Position numbers and translations under genes: made by a program. Under the pieces are notes generated by a model, which saw only the letters and a program-made list of their open reading frames with translations, made no database searches and was not told the origin of the DNA. This document shows positions 34,621 to 47,631 of a DNA stretch of 64,000 bases, piece after piece; positions within the stretch are counted from its first letter, which is position 1, and each line of letters opens with the position of its first letter. Location: the NCBI GenBank assembly GCA_026545765.1, contig CM048840.1:51956580-52020579 (forward strand), read 5' to 3'. The DNA comes from Plantago major. Its lineage: Eukaryota; Streptophyta; Magnoliopsida; Lamiales; Plantaginaceae.

Positions 34621-36236
34621 GGATGTTATTGGACAATCAATCAAGGTGTTAGGACTAGGAGAGCAATAGCCGAAAATGCTAATTCTCTCTTTGGATGTTT
34701 CATCTCAAACATTGAACCTAAAACTATTGAAGAAGCATTAAGAGACCAAGACTGGATCTCTGCAATGCAAGAAGAGTTGGATCAGTTTGAAAGAAACAGA
34801 GTCTGGAAACTAGTTCCATTTGTAGAAGGAATATCTGTGATTGGAACCAAGTGGGTTTTCAGAAACAAGATGAATGAATCTGGTGAAATAACCAGAAACA
34901 AAGAAAGGTTGGTTGCCAAGGGATTCACCCAGACTGAAGGTTTATATTTTGATGAGTCATATGCACCAGTTGCCAGATTGGATGCAATAAGACTCTTTCT
35001 GGCCTTTGCAGCTCATAAAAACTTTAAAGTTTATCAGATGGATGTCAAAAGTGCATTCTTGAATGGTGAACTTGCTGAGGAAGTCTATGTTGAACAACCA
35101 CCGGGTTTTGAAGTTTCCTCAGGAAGTAGAATGGTCTATAAACTACAGAAAGCTCTATATGGACTGAAACAGGCTCCAAGAGCATGGTATGATACTTTGG
35201 CCAAATACCTTCTGGAAAGTGGTTTCAAGAAAGGTGAAGTTGATAAAACTTTATTTACCTTAAATCATGATGGGAAACTGCTCTTAAGTTTGGATCTAAG
35301 GACAAGCAACTTTGTGATGACTTTGCAAATCTCATGAAAAATAAGTTTGAGATGAGCATGATGGAAGAATTGAACTATTTCCTAGGATTGCAAGTCAAGC
35401 AACTCAATGATGGAATATTCATTAGTCAGACAAAGTATGCAAAAGACATGCTCACAAAGTTCAATCTTAAGCCCTCTGAAAAGAATGCTAAGATACCTAT
35501 GAGCATAGGAACCAAAATGACCTATACTGAATCAGATAAGAGTGTTGAAGAACACAAGTATAGGAAATTAATAGGTTCACTACTTTACCTTACTGCAAGC
35601 AGACCATATATTCAATATGCAGTTGGAGTGTGTGCTAGATTTCAAACAAATCCAATGCAATCACACTACAACATTGCTATGAAAGTATTAAGGTATGTGA
35701 AAGGTACAGTAAATGTAGGTTTGTGGTATCCGAAAGAAGGTGGATTGAGTTTGGCTGGTTATTCAGATGCTGACTATGCTGGATCAATGCTTGATAGGAA
35801 AAGTACCTCAGGAACTTGTCAGTTTCTGGGAACAAGACTTATCTCATGGTTTAGCAAGAAGCAAAACTCAATTGCAACTTCTACCATAGAGGCTGAATAT
35901 ATTGCTGCTGGTTGTTGTGCAACACAAATTCTGTGGATTCAACAACAACTCAGAGACTATGGACTCAATGAAGAGAAAACTCCTATTTTCTGTGACAACA
36001 CAAGTGCTATTGCAATCACACAGAATCCCAAGTTCCATGCCAGAACAAAGCACATTGATGTTAGACACCACTTCATCAGAGACCATGCTAAAAAAGGCAA
36101 TATAGAGATACTCAAGATTGGCACAGAAGACCAACTTGCAGATATCTTCACCAAGCCCCTACAAGAAAGCCGGTTCTTGAGCTTAAGACATAATCTTGGG
36201 TTGATGGAGTTGCCTAAGGACAGAAAAATATCCTGA
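34620..36236 (+). pseudogene. Sire-3 reverse transcriptase and RNase H (fossil)
   Basis: Reverse transcriptase blocks: [58 protein letters not shown] and [20 protein letters not shown]. RNase H blocks: GYSDADYAGSMLDRKSTSGT, SWFSKKQNSIATST, CDNTSAIAITQNPKFHARTK and ADIFTKPLQESRFLSLR, ending at 36236. Broken near the catalytic region. Confidence 0.9.
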
Positions 36237-37160
36237 ATCTCCAAAGTCTGAGTAAGCAAGGGATAAAAGAAGTAGGCCTCTGAGAACACGTTCTCAGAAA
36301 GCCAAGTTGATAAGAAGTGATGCAAAGGTTTCTGAGTAGCAACACTCAGAAAGGCAAAACATTTCTGGAACGGGTATCCAGAAAGGCAAAGGTTGGTACA
36401 CACTCAATGAGTAAATATGACTAGAACTTACTTACTAAGAGTGGGTCAAATACATTCAAACAACTGAAGTTTCTGATTCTTGAATTCAGGAAACTATTTA
36501 GTCATAAAGAGAAAAGACACACAAAGCCCAAAAGGTATAAGTTCTGAAAGTCAAACATGTCCAATGTCTTGTATTCTTACCATTTTCATGATAAACAATA
36601 TATAGATAAGGACTTGACACTCAGAATGATAAGCTCAAACGATTAAGTGTTCCTACTCTTTACTAAGTGACACAATGAATGTAGCATATTAAAAATCCAT
36701 CAAGTCGGCACATTACCATTTGTTGATTGATATCATTACAAGATATTCAATATAAGCCCTTGATGTATAAACGTTTGATCTCAACGGCTGAGATTAAAAC
36801 AAAGCAAGTAATGTCTGTTTAGTAATTCAGACGTGGCCCACTAAGCATTTAATGAAGTACAAAGGACGTACCATGCCTATGCAGATGCAAAGACACGCAT
36901 TCATATTCAACTATATGTATGTTGTATCTATGTATGTTTTGTCTGCTATATATATAGGAATTGGGCAAAAGACAAACACTTTTACCAAATCCGAAATTTC
37001 ATACTTGCATCAAAATAGCAAAATCTCTCAAGATTTCTGCAAACCTCCTTCTGCAAACTCAACTTTTTGTGCTTAGTCTTCTGAAAAGATAAACTAATCT
37101 CAATTACTTGTGCAAAACCACTTATTCAAAACTTTATATAAAGAGTTGGCACCCAAGAAG
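36237..37160 (+). other. Sire-3 spacer with hairpins and a TATA-like box
   Basis: Hairpins: 36279-36298 (TCTGAGAAC and its complement around two bases), 36331-36350 (TCTGAGT/ACTCAGA) and 36364-36382 (TCTGGA/TCCAGA with loop ACGGGTA, identical to Sire-1). A TATA-like CTATATATATAGG lies at 36946. Otherwise noncoding. Confidence 0.75.
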
Positions 37161-40100
37161 ATGACCACCAAGAACCCTAAGGCCGGATCATCTACTCCTG
37201 CTGAAAAGCAAGGAGGAAAAGAACTTAAGGTGTTGAATAAACGCCTTCTGGGAGAATTCACCCCTTCGGACAGGAACCTTAGTCATAAAATGAATTGGGG
37301 AGCATTCTTAGTGAAGAAATATGTACCAGCAGTTATACCTTCAACACCAGAAAGCAAACTGATATTGGGGATGTTGAAGAATTCCCATATCTACAGGTTT
37401 TTATCTGCTGCACCCAGTGGCCTATCCACACTGGATGTACTGGAGTTCTACAACAACTCTAAAATCTTCACAAAGGTTGTGAATGATAAAGAAGAAAAGT
37501 ACATGCAGACTGAAGTCCAAGGACAATGAATTGTTCTTGACTGCAAGGCTTTCTGCAAATTGTTCCGATTGAAAAATCGAGGAACTATTGAAGATATCAA
37601 CATCAAGGACGCCTCAATGATTCAAGGCGTCAAAGAACTTTTTGAGGCAATCCAGTTGGAAAATGCAAAAGGTTTCCCATGAGACTTTATTCTGGAAGTT
37701 ATCAGTACAAGTCATCTTCAGAAACACTGGAGTACTTTGGCTCTCATCCTGGTCCGTTGCTTTGATGGCAACAAAGGTGGAGTACACCAGATAAGTATGG
37801 AGAGATGGATGATGATGCATCTTCTGAACAAGAAGAATGAAGGGCAGGAAACCCACTTCAATCGGGGGAAGTACGCCTTCAACAAATTCCTTGGACATAT
37901 TGAGGAATTTGAGCCCAAAATCATCAATGGCCTTACTGACCCAAAAGCCAATATGCACTTTGGTCTCAGGATATGTTACATTCTGGAAACCATGGGGATT
38001 ACTCTTAGAGACAAACAAGAAATCCCAGTCACCAACTCCCTTTTCAGACACGCCTTTGAAGAAAAGTAGAGAATTGCTGCTGAGCAAGTACTCAGAAAGG
38101 CTGAAGAAACAACACAGCAAGGTGAGGAGGTTTCTGAGCAAGCTCAAGCTAAACCTCCAGCTGCCAAAAGAAAAAGGGCTCAAGGCAAAAGGACCTCCAA
38201 GTCCATAAACATTCAAGAGGCACAACCTTCTGGAGACAAGGTCTCAGAAGATGTTGTTCGCCCAGAAAGGCAGTTCCACAAAGCCCCAAGAATCCTGAAA
38301 CAGACTGCTCCAGAACTCTCCCGAGATGATAGAAATATCATAGATGGGTCTGCGCCAACACGGAACAGTGATTCTGAGGACGATGAAGTAATCGCAACAG
38401 TGCTCAAAATATATAAGCTTGAGACCCAATGAGGAGCATCAAACTTAGCTCTTCAGAAAGATAAGAGCCCCTCTGCCCAGCAGGAAGAACAAGGCCTGGG
38501 TGAGGAAGATAGAATGATGGAAGATACTGACATTGCTTCCACATTCACAATACCAGCACTCAATATTGCTGAAGAAAACCCTGTTCTTGAACAGGTTCCT
38601 CAACCTTCTGAGAGAGCTCAACTCTCAGAAAGGGATCAAACTGAGATGGAGACTCAGAATGATACTACAGAGGAGAAGAACAATGAGCACAGAGAGACTG
38701 TGGATTCACCACAAGTCCAAAAGATTAATGATCAGCCTGACTCTTTTCAGGTAGCAAAAGTAGTTTATATCTAACTTGTCGGCATTTCAATGTTAACTTG
38801 TTACTCATAAGCTTCATTTTGTTACAAGCCATATTGGAGACAAACTTTCAGGGGGAAGTTAATTTGTCCACCCTTCTGAATGAAGAAGAGGTTTCTCCAA
38901 CCTCAGAACAACAAGAAGAGCATGTTCTACAGGTAGCTAAGTTATCTCTGAATAAGAAATAGCTTGCTTGAAAAATTAATATCTTGTGTTCTAAATTTCT
39001 TTTTGTCTTACTTTAGGCTCTAACTGAGGAAGTAGTGGTGGAGGGACCAACACTCCAAAACCAAGAAAATCCAGAAGCTGAAAAGCTTTCTGAAGAAGCA
39101 TTTACTAAGCCTTCTGATGAGAAGGTAAGCACTCAGTAATAATCTTCTTCAAGAATGCTCTGGAAATTCCACTACTAAATCTCTTATTTTTGTTCTTACA
39201 GGCTCAGTCAGAAGAACAATTGCAAGGAGAAAAATTCTTGAAAACTCCTCCAATAGAAATCAAAGCTATGAACAAGCGATTCTGCAGAAAAGGTGTCAGA
39301 AACCCCCAAGGTTTCTGAGAAAGATGCAACTGAGCTTCCTCACTTGGAAGTAAGTGAAGTCTCAGAAAGCATCTCTCTATTTATCTTTTCTGATAATAGT
39401 TTATAAACATACTTGATTTTGTTTCTCAGGCTCAAGCAGAAAGAAAGGTTGTTGAGGATCAGACTTCTCCTCACAACAAGGTATCTGAGGCCTCTGTGCC
39501 AAAACAAGCGACAGTCCAAGCAAATGAGCCTGGTGTTTCTACGGGTATGCTCGAAGCTTACTTTTGCACACAGATACCAACTCAAGTGGTTTGAACAAAA
39601 CTAACTTGATCCCTTTCTTTCAGGCTCAAAGTTTTGTGCCAGTTGATTTACTCAAGGCTTTCCAGAAGCACACTCTCAAGAAACATCTAAAGTGCTTCAG
39701 ACAATGGCAGAAACTCAGAAAGGATGACCTTTCTGAAATAGCACGAGTAATCGACGTCCCAAAAAAGAGAGCAATAGCCCTAAATCTGGAAGACTACATC
39801 CATGCATTATTCCCAACAGAGTCTTATTCTTTTGCCAATCTGATGCATGAAGACTTCACTCATGAAATAGCACAAAAACTTCTAGCAGATTTCAAAACTG
39901 CGGATGCTCAAACCCAAGAGCAGATGGTAACCCACCCTGCATTGCCTAGTAAGCTCACTACTTACCCAGCTGAGCAAGAAGAAGTGAATGGGAGAATGAT
40001 TACATTCCCAAATGTGATCAACTTGATTTCAGAAGATGAAGAAGAAATGGACGAGAATGATTATCAAGAACCCCCTTCTGAGCATCCAAGTCAAGAAAAC

Positions 40101-42321
40101 AAGAAGGATGATGATGATAATGATCAGAATGATGATCCCCAACCTGGACAAGGCGGGATTCAGAAGGCTAGCAAAGGAAGTAAAGACAAGGCCACTCCTT
40201 CCAATGCTCAGAAAGCCCCATCATCATCACCTTCAAAGTCTCATCAGAAAACCCAACAGGCAGAACAGAACGATATACTTGAAGAGATATCTACCGCTGA
40301 GTTCAGGATTGAACAACTCAGAAAGGTGTTGGAAGAAGAGAAGAGAATCAACTTAGAGTGCCAAGCTCTTATTGATGAAAAGGAAGCCAAAATTCAAAAG
40401 CTCAAAGAAGCTAACACCCAGGAATTGGTGCTCCTAGATGAGCAAAGAAATCTGAAAGATGCCATTGTTGTCACTGCTGCTGAAATAGATGCCATGGATG
40501 ACAATGATGATGAAGAAGATGATGCTGAGACTGCATCAGAATGACCTTCTACATCTTTTCAGAAGGCCAGCACACTTGATGGAAAGCAGAAAAAGGTTGT
40601 CAATCTGCAAACTATTCAAAAAAAAGATAATAAGAGTGATGCTGAAAACAACCAAAACTTGATTACTGATGCAGAAGATGAGAGACTTGTCACTCAACAC
40701 AAGAGAGCTCTACTTGCTCCTCATATATTCTCTGCACCAAGTAGTTCAAGAAGTGAAGAGCACCGTGCCATAAATAGTATCTTTTTGGAACTCAGAAAGA
40801 CACTAATTGCTCAAGACACAGAAGTGCTAAAATCCGTCCCAGAAGAGATGAAGTCATTGTCATACGTTTCAACAGAGCAACCAGCATAGCTCTCTCTCAG
40901 AAAGACCTAGGGTTGGTCAGGGATGAGGATTGTAACAATGCTAATGCAGCACTCAATGAAGTCAGCCATGCTGTTCTGCAAGCCAACGCCATTCTTAGGC
41001 CACTTGAAGAGCTCAACAGAAAGGAGCAGGAACTGGTTAAGCAGAACCACGAGCTGAAGAAAGAAATCCAAGAATTGGTCAGGGTGCACAATAATCTCCA
41101 GAAAAACTTTGACTCACTCTCTGAAGCTTATGCCATTATGAGTCAGTCATTCATGACTAAGGGGAAGAAGAAGAGATGCCTCGTAAAGGCGAGAGGAAGA
41201 AAGAGAAAACAATCTATGCCTCCCTCCTCAAGTCAACTAGTCATCAAGAACACCGGAGATGCCCCTGTTGAAGAAGTTGTTCCAGATCAACCAGCCAGAA
41301 GGCTGAGAAGTATGGTCACTAGGGGAACCAAGTCCCTTAGGATCTCAGAAGGGAACAACCAGAATAATCCTGAAAAAGGAGAAGACCAAGAAGAAGGAGA
41401 AGTGAGAGACCAAGAAAGCTGCAAGCCTCCATTGTTGAACTTCAATGATGATGATGAGGATGAATCTGATACAGATGAACATCCACTTCACAAGAGAAGA
41501 AGGCAAGCAAGCACCTCACAACCTCCTCTGGCAAAGAATGCCTTTGGCGCAGTAACTCCTTCCGAAATACCAAGTCAATACAAGGAACTTCCACCAAAGA
41601 TGTTCAAGGCGGGAAGAAAGGGTTGGAGGATCTCTGACGAAGGCCACCCAATGTAAAAGCAAGAAGGATTCGGTTTGGCGTAACAAAGAGAAATTGTTCA
41701 AGAAAAGTCAACCGATGCCCACATTGAATATGTGAAGACGAGTAATGAAGAGTCTTCATAGGTGCATTCTGAACAAGAGGGTATTGGATTCTGGAACTAC
41801 AACATTTACTTGTCAATGATAAGTTTCCAACTCCCATCCTCAACCAGATACTGAAATGGAGAGAAGGCAAGCCAGAATTGCTAAAATCTGAGCACCTTCA
41901 TGCTTGGCTAAACTTTGAAGTAGAGAAGAGAAACGATGCCAGAAAGATGGACCTCTCCTTTGCCCTTACCAAAGCCCGATGATGTACACAAGGTACGAAA
42001 AATGGATGGTAGCTACAAAGAAGAAGAACAAACTAGGAGTTTCAACCTATGAGTCATTCTATATGACATTGGATGAATACCTAGATGATATACACTATCT
42101 GGAAGAAATATACAAATATTTCAACCTATCTCACCGCAAGTAGACCATGCACAGGTCCTGGGGAAAATATACTGGTCAAACATTTTCTGAGGAAAAATCA
42201 TAAACTTGGCAAGAGTTACCAAGAAATATGTGATTTGTCCAGAAAGACAGAACTCTCTGTCAGAAGGACTCTTTATGACTATGTCCAAGAATGCAGAAAA
42301 GAGGATGATTATGTCAACTGA
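37161..42321 (+). pseudogene. Sire-3 extra ORF in the env position, intron-bearing
   Basis: Homologue of the Sire-1 extra ORF. It starts MTTKNPKAGSSTPAEKQG. Shared blocks: LNKRLLGEFTPSDRN, FLSAAPSGLSTLDVLEFYNN, ERWMMMHLLNKKNE, then a Glu/Pro/Gln linker with an array of short introns (about 38751-39623). After it come KKHLKCFRQWQKLRKDDLSE near 39680, an acidic section, a coiled coil (about 40290-40500), and a second helical block (ILRPLEELNRKEQELVKQNH near 40990). Function unknown. No membrane segment seen. More decayed than the Sire-1 copy, with several breaks. Confidence 0.7.
38751..39623 (+). other. Intron array in the Sire-3 extra ORF
   Basis: GT...AG segments with pyrimidine-rich 3' ends recur here, at the same place in the ORF as in Sire-1; the last acceptors read TTTAG, TACAG, CTCAG and TTCAG, each followed by GCTC. 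Intron sequences differ from Sire-1 while splice sites and exon phase are largely alike. One intervening exon is again 108 bp. Confidence 0.6.
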
Positions 42322-42729
42322 TCCGGAAGGGTGTCAAGAACTTGCGGTTTCGAACCTAAGTTATTTTGAAGACTAGTATCTTAAAATGTTTACTGAGCTT
42401 GGACTCTCTGTTGTTCTAATTTACTTAGTATGTTTTGTTACTTTTTGTAATCTTCTTGATTGTTTCAATTTCTCTATCTGTAAAGTTGCATCTCACTCTC
42501 AAAGTACCTATCTGAAGATCATACTCTCAGATACATTTTAATAGATGACAACTTATCAGCAAAGGTCACATCTTGTGATTTGGTTGATGTTTACTTTCTG
42601 CACTTAATTCAACTAAAATTGAATATCATTTGAAATGATTAAGTGGTGGATTGTTTTCTTCCGTGATTACAAATTTGTAATAGGACTTTAAAAGATAGTC
42701 ATGGATGACTGATCAAAAAGGGGGAAATT
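42322..42729 (+). other. Sire-3 3' noncoding region and polypurine tract
   Basis: T-rich noncoding DNA that ends in AAAAAGGGGGAAATT at 42715-42729, the plus-strand primer, immediately before the 3' LTR. Confidence 0.88.
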
Positions 42730-44162
42730 TGTTAGGAATATCTGTTAGTATTTTGATCATTCATCACATGTTCTTATCTTTGCCAGAAAGGTGATTAAGT
42801 ACTCTTAGTTCACTTGAACATTGTAAAAGAGGAAATCACTGAGTATGATTAGTCTAGTAAATCTTGTTTTAGGATTATAGGTCTCTGAATGTAATTTTTA
42901 TTTCCAAGAAGACCATGAAGATCAATCCTAGCAATGGAGCTTTTCTGAAGATTACAAGACCGGAGATTGCACAAGATTTATGAAGACACCAAGGTTTAGT
43001 CTCACTCGGAAAGACTATGTCCTTAATCCTTTCTTAAGAGCATTTAGTTACTTTTGAAACATGATTCTGGAACATATGACATCATGAGTATGGAGCATGC
43101 AAGCCATCAGAAAGGTAATGTATCCGTTGAAGACTACAGGACAAGAAATAGTACATATGCATTAATTGCATCAGCAGAAAAGCCGCTAAAGCACAGTCCT
43201 CTCTGAGATATGAGACAAGGACTTCTGAGTATTCATTTCAAGATAAATATAGACTGAATTTGAATTGTGTCTAACGGATAACATCCCAACGACTCTCTAA
43301 TTCATCTATAAATATCACACATTTAGATGCTGAGAAAAACAACGACCAAAGAACGATCTAACTTGCAAACTTACAATCTAGCAAAGTATTCTCTCAAGCA
43401 CTCTACTACCCTTTCTGAAAGCTTTCTGTTGCTTAAAGAATCACTAGTAGTTCTAAGTTGTCCTGAACCTTAACAAGAGATTGTTATTCGTGAAAGAGTT
43501 GAACTATCAGATAACCTTTCTGAAGCTCATTCTCCAGAACGGACATCAATTACTTGGGTCAGTAAAGAGCAGATTGCCATACACTGAACAAGTGTATTAA
43601 TTAGTCTTGTTCTATTAGGCTCTCTGGAAACATAACTGAAAAGTTATACAAGAAGCCTCTCTGACAAACCTTATAACCAACACCATCAAGGCGTGGAGTA
43701 GAGGAAGTACTTGATTTGGGAAATCAGGGAATAACTCCAAGGTTATCTGAGTAGAGGAAGTACTTAGCTCTAGGAGCTGGGGAATAACTCAGGGGGAACA
43801 TTTGGTTGGGAACCAATTGTTTAAGAATCTTAGAATAGGATTTTTGTAAGGTGAACTCAATTATCTGTTCTAGTGAATTCTAGGTCTCAGAAAGACCGAA
43901 GTGGATTAGTTGGAGGATTACGCCACCTCCAGATACCACTATACTTGCTGTGTTATTTACCTTTCTGTATTTATCTTTCAGCAAAGCACACACACATACT
44001 TTTTGTTTCTGCACTTACCTATCTTAAAGTCTTCCGCGCTCTGAATTTAAGTATCAGAAACCCCCCAAGTTTCTGAGAAACTGTGTTTATCGACAAAAGT
44101 TTTAAAAGACTATTCACCCCCCCCCCCCCTAGTCTTTTACTTTGCCGTTATCTGGACCAACA
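42730..44162 (+). repeat. Sire-3 3' LTR
   Basis: 1433 bp, same ends and features as the 5' copy; about 17 substitutions and a few one-base length differences separate them. Confidence 0.95.
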
Positions 44163-44643
44163 TAGGGTTTATCAAAGCACTCATATAGGTTAGTCTCGTA
44201 TAAAATCTTCGTAAAAACCTTCGCTTCGGTAAGTCCGTATTAAATTCTCTAAATTGTTCATGTTTAAGGATCGTGAATTGACGACTCACGATTTCTCCAG
44301 TATAATATTTTCTAAGAACAATTGTTTGAATCGAATTGATTGATTTGTTGTACAACGACCGTGTGATAAATATGAGTGTTATCCCTAGTTCGAATTAGCA
44401 TAATTGGATCTTGCTACTGTATGCATCTTTCTCTCATTGTTAATCGTAATCTTAGCTTTAGTTAAACTAGTTAGAAGTACAACCAAACCATCAATCAAAT
44501 TGTTACTCGCAAGTATCTGTTTACTCTCACTGCTACGTAGCTTAATTAATTCCCTAGAGATCGATCACGAGTTAAGCTTTAGTCTACAACTACAGCTTAT
44601 TCTCTAATTTCTTTTTAGAGTATAATTTGAGCTTATCACACTG

Positions 44644-45510
44644 CATCTCTGGAATGGAGAAACCCGAAGGGGTTGAGGATGACGATTTGAGGCTCAGGAT
44701 CTTCCCTATGTGTCTGTTTGGCGAGGCACGAACTTGGATGAATGGTCTGGAAGAAGGAAGCATCACCACCTGGAACGAATCATTCCGGACCTTTATGGGA
44801 AAATACTACCCTATGTGGATGACCTCGTGTTTCACAGCACGGATTAGGGAGTTTAGCCAGAAACAAGGGGAACCCTTCCACGAAGCATGGGAGAGATTCC
44901 GTGATTTACAGCGCCAATGCCCCCACCACCGTTTTAGCACTGCAGATTTGAACCAGTTCTTCTTTGATGGCCTTGATGATCTTTCACAAGTCATGGTTGA
45001 TATGGAATGCGGAGGATGGAGAGCACCCCTATCGGATTGAGTGTTGTGTTTGAGAGGATAGCAAAAAGCTTAGAGCATAGGAGTAAGCGTGCTAAGCTTA
45101 GTGGCTCTAATTGCCCGGAACGCCGCCTTCCCGAGTCACAACTTCCAGAAGGTTTTTTGGAGGATCTGAGAGGGTTTGTGAAAAGTTGTCATGCCACCAT
45201 GCAACACACAGCGATGATACATGCAGCTACCACTGAGAGGTTAGATGCATTAGAAGCCACAGTTCAAAAACTGGAAAAGGATAGTGAAAAGATCCAATGT
45301 GTTCTCCAACAGCTACTAGAGAAAGACCAAGAGCGAGAAAAAGGGAAACTCCCTTGTACTCTCGAGAGGGCAATGGCTATTAAGGTGATCACAGAAACAC
45401 CGGTTGAGGTGACTGTTTTAGAAAATGAGACCCGTTTTGAGGTTTCAAAACGGATTTGCGCAGCTTGTGGATGTGCATCGTTGATCCCGATTTCTAGTGA
45501 ACAGCAGTAG
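44644..45510 (+). pseudogene. Athila-A gag, second part
   Basis: Resumes after Athila-B with the Retrotrans_gag core: LRLRIFPMCLFGEARTWMNG, SITTWNESFRTFMGKYYP, REFSQKQGEPFHEAWERFRD, QCPHHRFSTADLNQFFFDGL. Then comes a coiled-coil-like segment around 45240-45330 (LDALEATVQKLEKDSEKIQ). A zinc knuckle is not obvious. Gag builds the particle. Broken at a few points and split by Athila-B. Confidence 0.82.
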
Positions 45511-45515
45511 AAGAG

Positions 45516-46088
45516 GTGATAATCCCCGGTAATTTTGTTGAGGAGTCGATCCCAAAACAAAAGGAAGATCCAGCCATTTCCGTTGAAGAATTGGGGTCTA
45601 CAAGAGAGGAAGATTCTATAGTTATAGTGAGCACCCCGGAAACTGGAGCAGTTGAAGTTCCTGCCAAGGAAGAAGAGTTAGCAGAAAATGTGAAGGAGCA
45701 TCCTCTCAGTAAGAAGAGATTTAACATCGTAGTTGGGATGGGAAATTCAAAAGTCATTGCGACTTTAGACACAGGAGCAACATGTAATACAATCCCATAT
45801 AGTCTGTTTAAGGGATGTGGCTTCACAGGTTTGGAAGAAATGAAATCTCGACTCCTAATGGCAGATGGGTCACATAGAAGACCAGTTGGATTGGCAAAGG
45901 GTATCGCAGTTAAACTGAATGGTGAAACTGTTATCACCAATTTTGTTGTTCTTAAGGATGTCCGGGAAGATCAGAAGACAGGACCCGATACAATCCTCCT
46001 TGGCTGGCCATTTTTATTCGCCTCCATAATGGATATTAGTGTATTTAGACACACAAAAACTTATGAGGTGAATGGTAAGTGGGGATAG
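45516..46088 (+). pseudogene. Athila-A protease-like domain
   Basis: KKRFNIVVGMGNSKVIATLD then TGATCNTIPYSLFKGCGF gives a retropepsin fold with DTGAT as active site (about 45766-45782), followed by LLMADGSHRRPVGLAKGI and DTILLGWPFLFASIMDI, equivalent to the LGRPF block. The reading stops soon after and noncoding 3' sequence follows, without reverse transcriptase. Athila-B's protease uses DLGAS, so the two families differ even at the active site. Confidence 0.78.
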
Positions 46089-47631
46089 TGAAGGCATTGG
46101 ATTATTTGCCTAAGGATTTTATCTGCAAGGACTATTCTGCGGGGTATGTTGGACCCCTTTATATCTATTCGCAGGTGCAAGGGCAGAGAAATTCGAGCAT
46201 GGGGATGTCTAGTACCCACCATCGCAAACGAACACCACCAGTCCTCTCTGCATCTTGGAAACCTTCAATCAGGGAAGCCTCTGTCTTATCAACTCTCTAC
46301 TTTTTCTCTTTTCACTCGTTTGCTCGAGGGCGAGCACGAGTTCAGGCTTGGGGAGGGGTGTTTAGAGTTTTGATATGCTTTAGGCTTCTTATTTGCTTGT
46401 TTTCAGATGTGTTTCTTTATGTGTTTTTTTTTTTTTTTTTTTTGTATTTCTTATTCTATCTGTTGAGTCTAAGTCTGACTCCCAAGTCGAGCGTCTATTG
46501 CATGTACTAAACCTGTTTAATGCTTTTGCTTTGATTGATCCTTGACTGTTAGCAGTTTGCATGCTTAAGTTTGCTAAGTTCGTTTCTATTGTAAATAGAA
46601 AGTCTGTTCTAATTTTGTAGTCCAAAAATCCTGTGAGTAGACCTTAGCCGATGAAAAAATATTGTACCGACGCCTGTGTGATTTAATTCGGGAAGTGCAA
46701 ACTCCCTTGTTTGCGCCTCATCATTCTCATGTGTACTCTGTGTAAGTTAAGTATAACGAACGGCATGTTTTACATTCTTATTTGCTTATGCCAAACCTGT
46801 TCCAAGTCTAGGTTTGGGGAGGAGGTTCATGTGTTCTACTTGTATTGATAAAGACTGTGTTCAGGCTTTTCGTTCTCTCAAAAAAAAATATATAGAATAA
46901 GTCTCGGAGTGGATCTATGGTACTAGTTACCACCGCTAGTCGTGTTGGGCACGTTTCAGATACTACCTATATACCGGCGTGGCCCTTAAAAACCATATGT
47001 CCGTGAGGGTTGATGGCGTGTACACCAAACCAGCACGCACAAAAGTGCAGACTTTCGGTAAAACAGACACTACCAAAAAATTGAGACAGAAAAAATATAT
47101 AAGCATATGGGTCAAATATAAGACTACAAAAAAAGAGTGTGCAAAAAATGAAAAAATATATATGTTGAAAAAAGAGAGAACGATTACCTTTTTATGAGTC
47201 TACTGCTGATTGTTACAGAGCTATAAAAAGTCCCTTCCAACTTAACTGATTGAGTACATTGCATGAGGTATTTGAGGCATGTTTGTGACGCAAGTCACCT
47301 TCCTTACCTCTTTATATTCTTGAGCGATTTCCCCCACTGGACACTTCCAGGAGTGTGAGAGAATAGATGCATAGGATCCACTTGTGAGGGACTGTCGTTT
47401 TAGACTTAAGTTCTATTTACTTTGGAAACGAACCTTTTGGACTTGTGCATGTTATTCTGTGAATGTCAGCGTGATGTCAAAGCTTCTGCATTTCTTGGGC
47501 TTGTTACTTGCAATCGTAGGCTCGGTAGCTTGGGAGCTAAACTTTATTTTGTGTCTATGTGTTTTTGTTTTTTCTAGGTTTTTTAGAGAGTCTGTTGCTT
47601 GAGGACAAGCAAGGGTTCGGTTTGGGGATTT
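46089..47631 (+). other. Athila-A 3' noncoding region
   Basis: Aligns by eye to Athila-B 26600-27923 at several islands: CGATGAAAAAATATTGTACC near 46649, TACTACCTATATACCGGCGT near 46961, GCACAAAAGTGC near 47037 and GAGTACATTGCATGAGGTAT near 47251. A T run lies at about 46424-46443. It ends GAGGACAAGC..GGTTCGGTTTGGGGA before the LTR. Confidence 0.85.

Larger units (their letters stand above)
28909..44162 (+). mobile_element. Sire-3: complete-ended Sirevirus-type Copia element
   Basis: 15.25 kb with two 1433-bp LTRs (28909-30341; 42730-44162), a 5-bp target duplication, primer site, gag, protease, integrase, reverse transcriptase, RNase H, spacer with hairpins, intron-bearing extra ORF and polypurine tract. 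The LTR copies differ by about 17 substitutions by eye (about 1.2 percent), giving an insertion age of roughly half a million years at 1.3e-8 substitutions per site per year. It is the youngest insertion here. All parts are present but the coding region is broken, roughly ten breaks over the whole internal region. Confidence 0.95.
20757..44638 (+). mobile_element. Athila-B: Athila-type gypsy element in Athila-A
   Basis: 5' LTR 20757-22129, primer site, a short remnant of gag, protease, reverse transcriptase, RNase H, integrase, a 1.3 kb 3' noncoding region, and a 3' LTR (27924-44638) itself split by Sire-3. A perfect CACTG target duplication flanks it. Sequence motifs place it in the Athila branch of Ty3/gypsy. 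The main gag domain is not seen. Pol looks relatively well kept, with a handful of breaks in all. LTR copies differ by a few percent plus length changes in the palindrome array. Confidence 0.93.
27924..44638 (+). repeat. Athila-B 3' LTR, split by Sire-3
   Basis: Parts at 27924-28908 and 44168-44638. The intact sequence TTCTAGGGTTTATC at about 21653 in the 5' LTR shows the pre-insertion state. The palindrome array here (28085-28540) is longer and arranged differently from the 5' copy. Confidence 0.93.
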
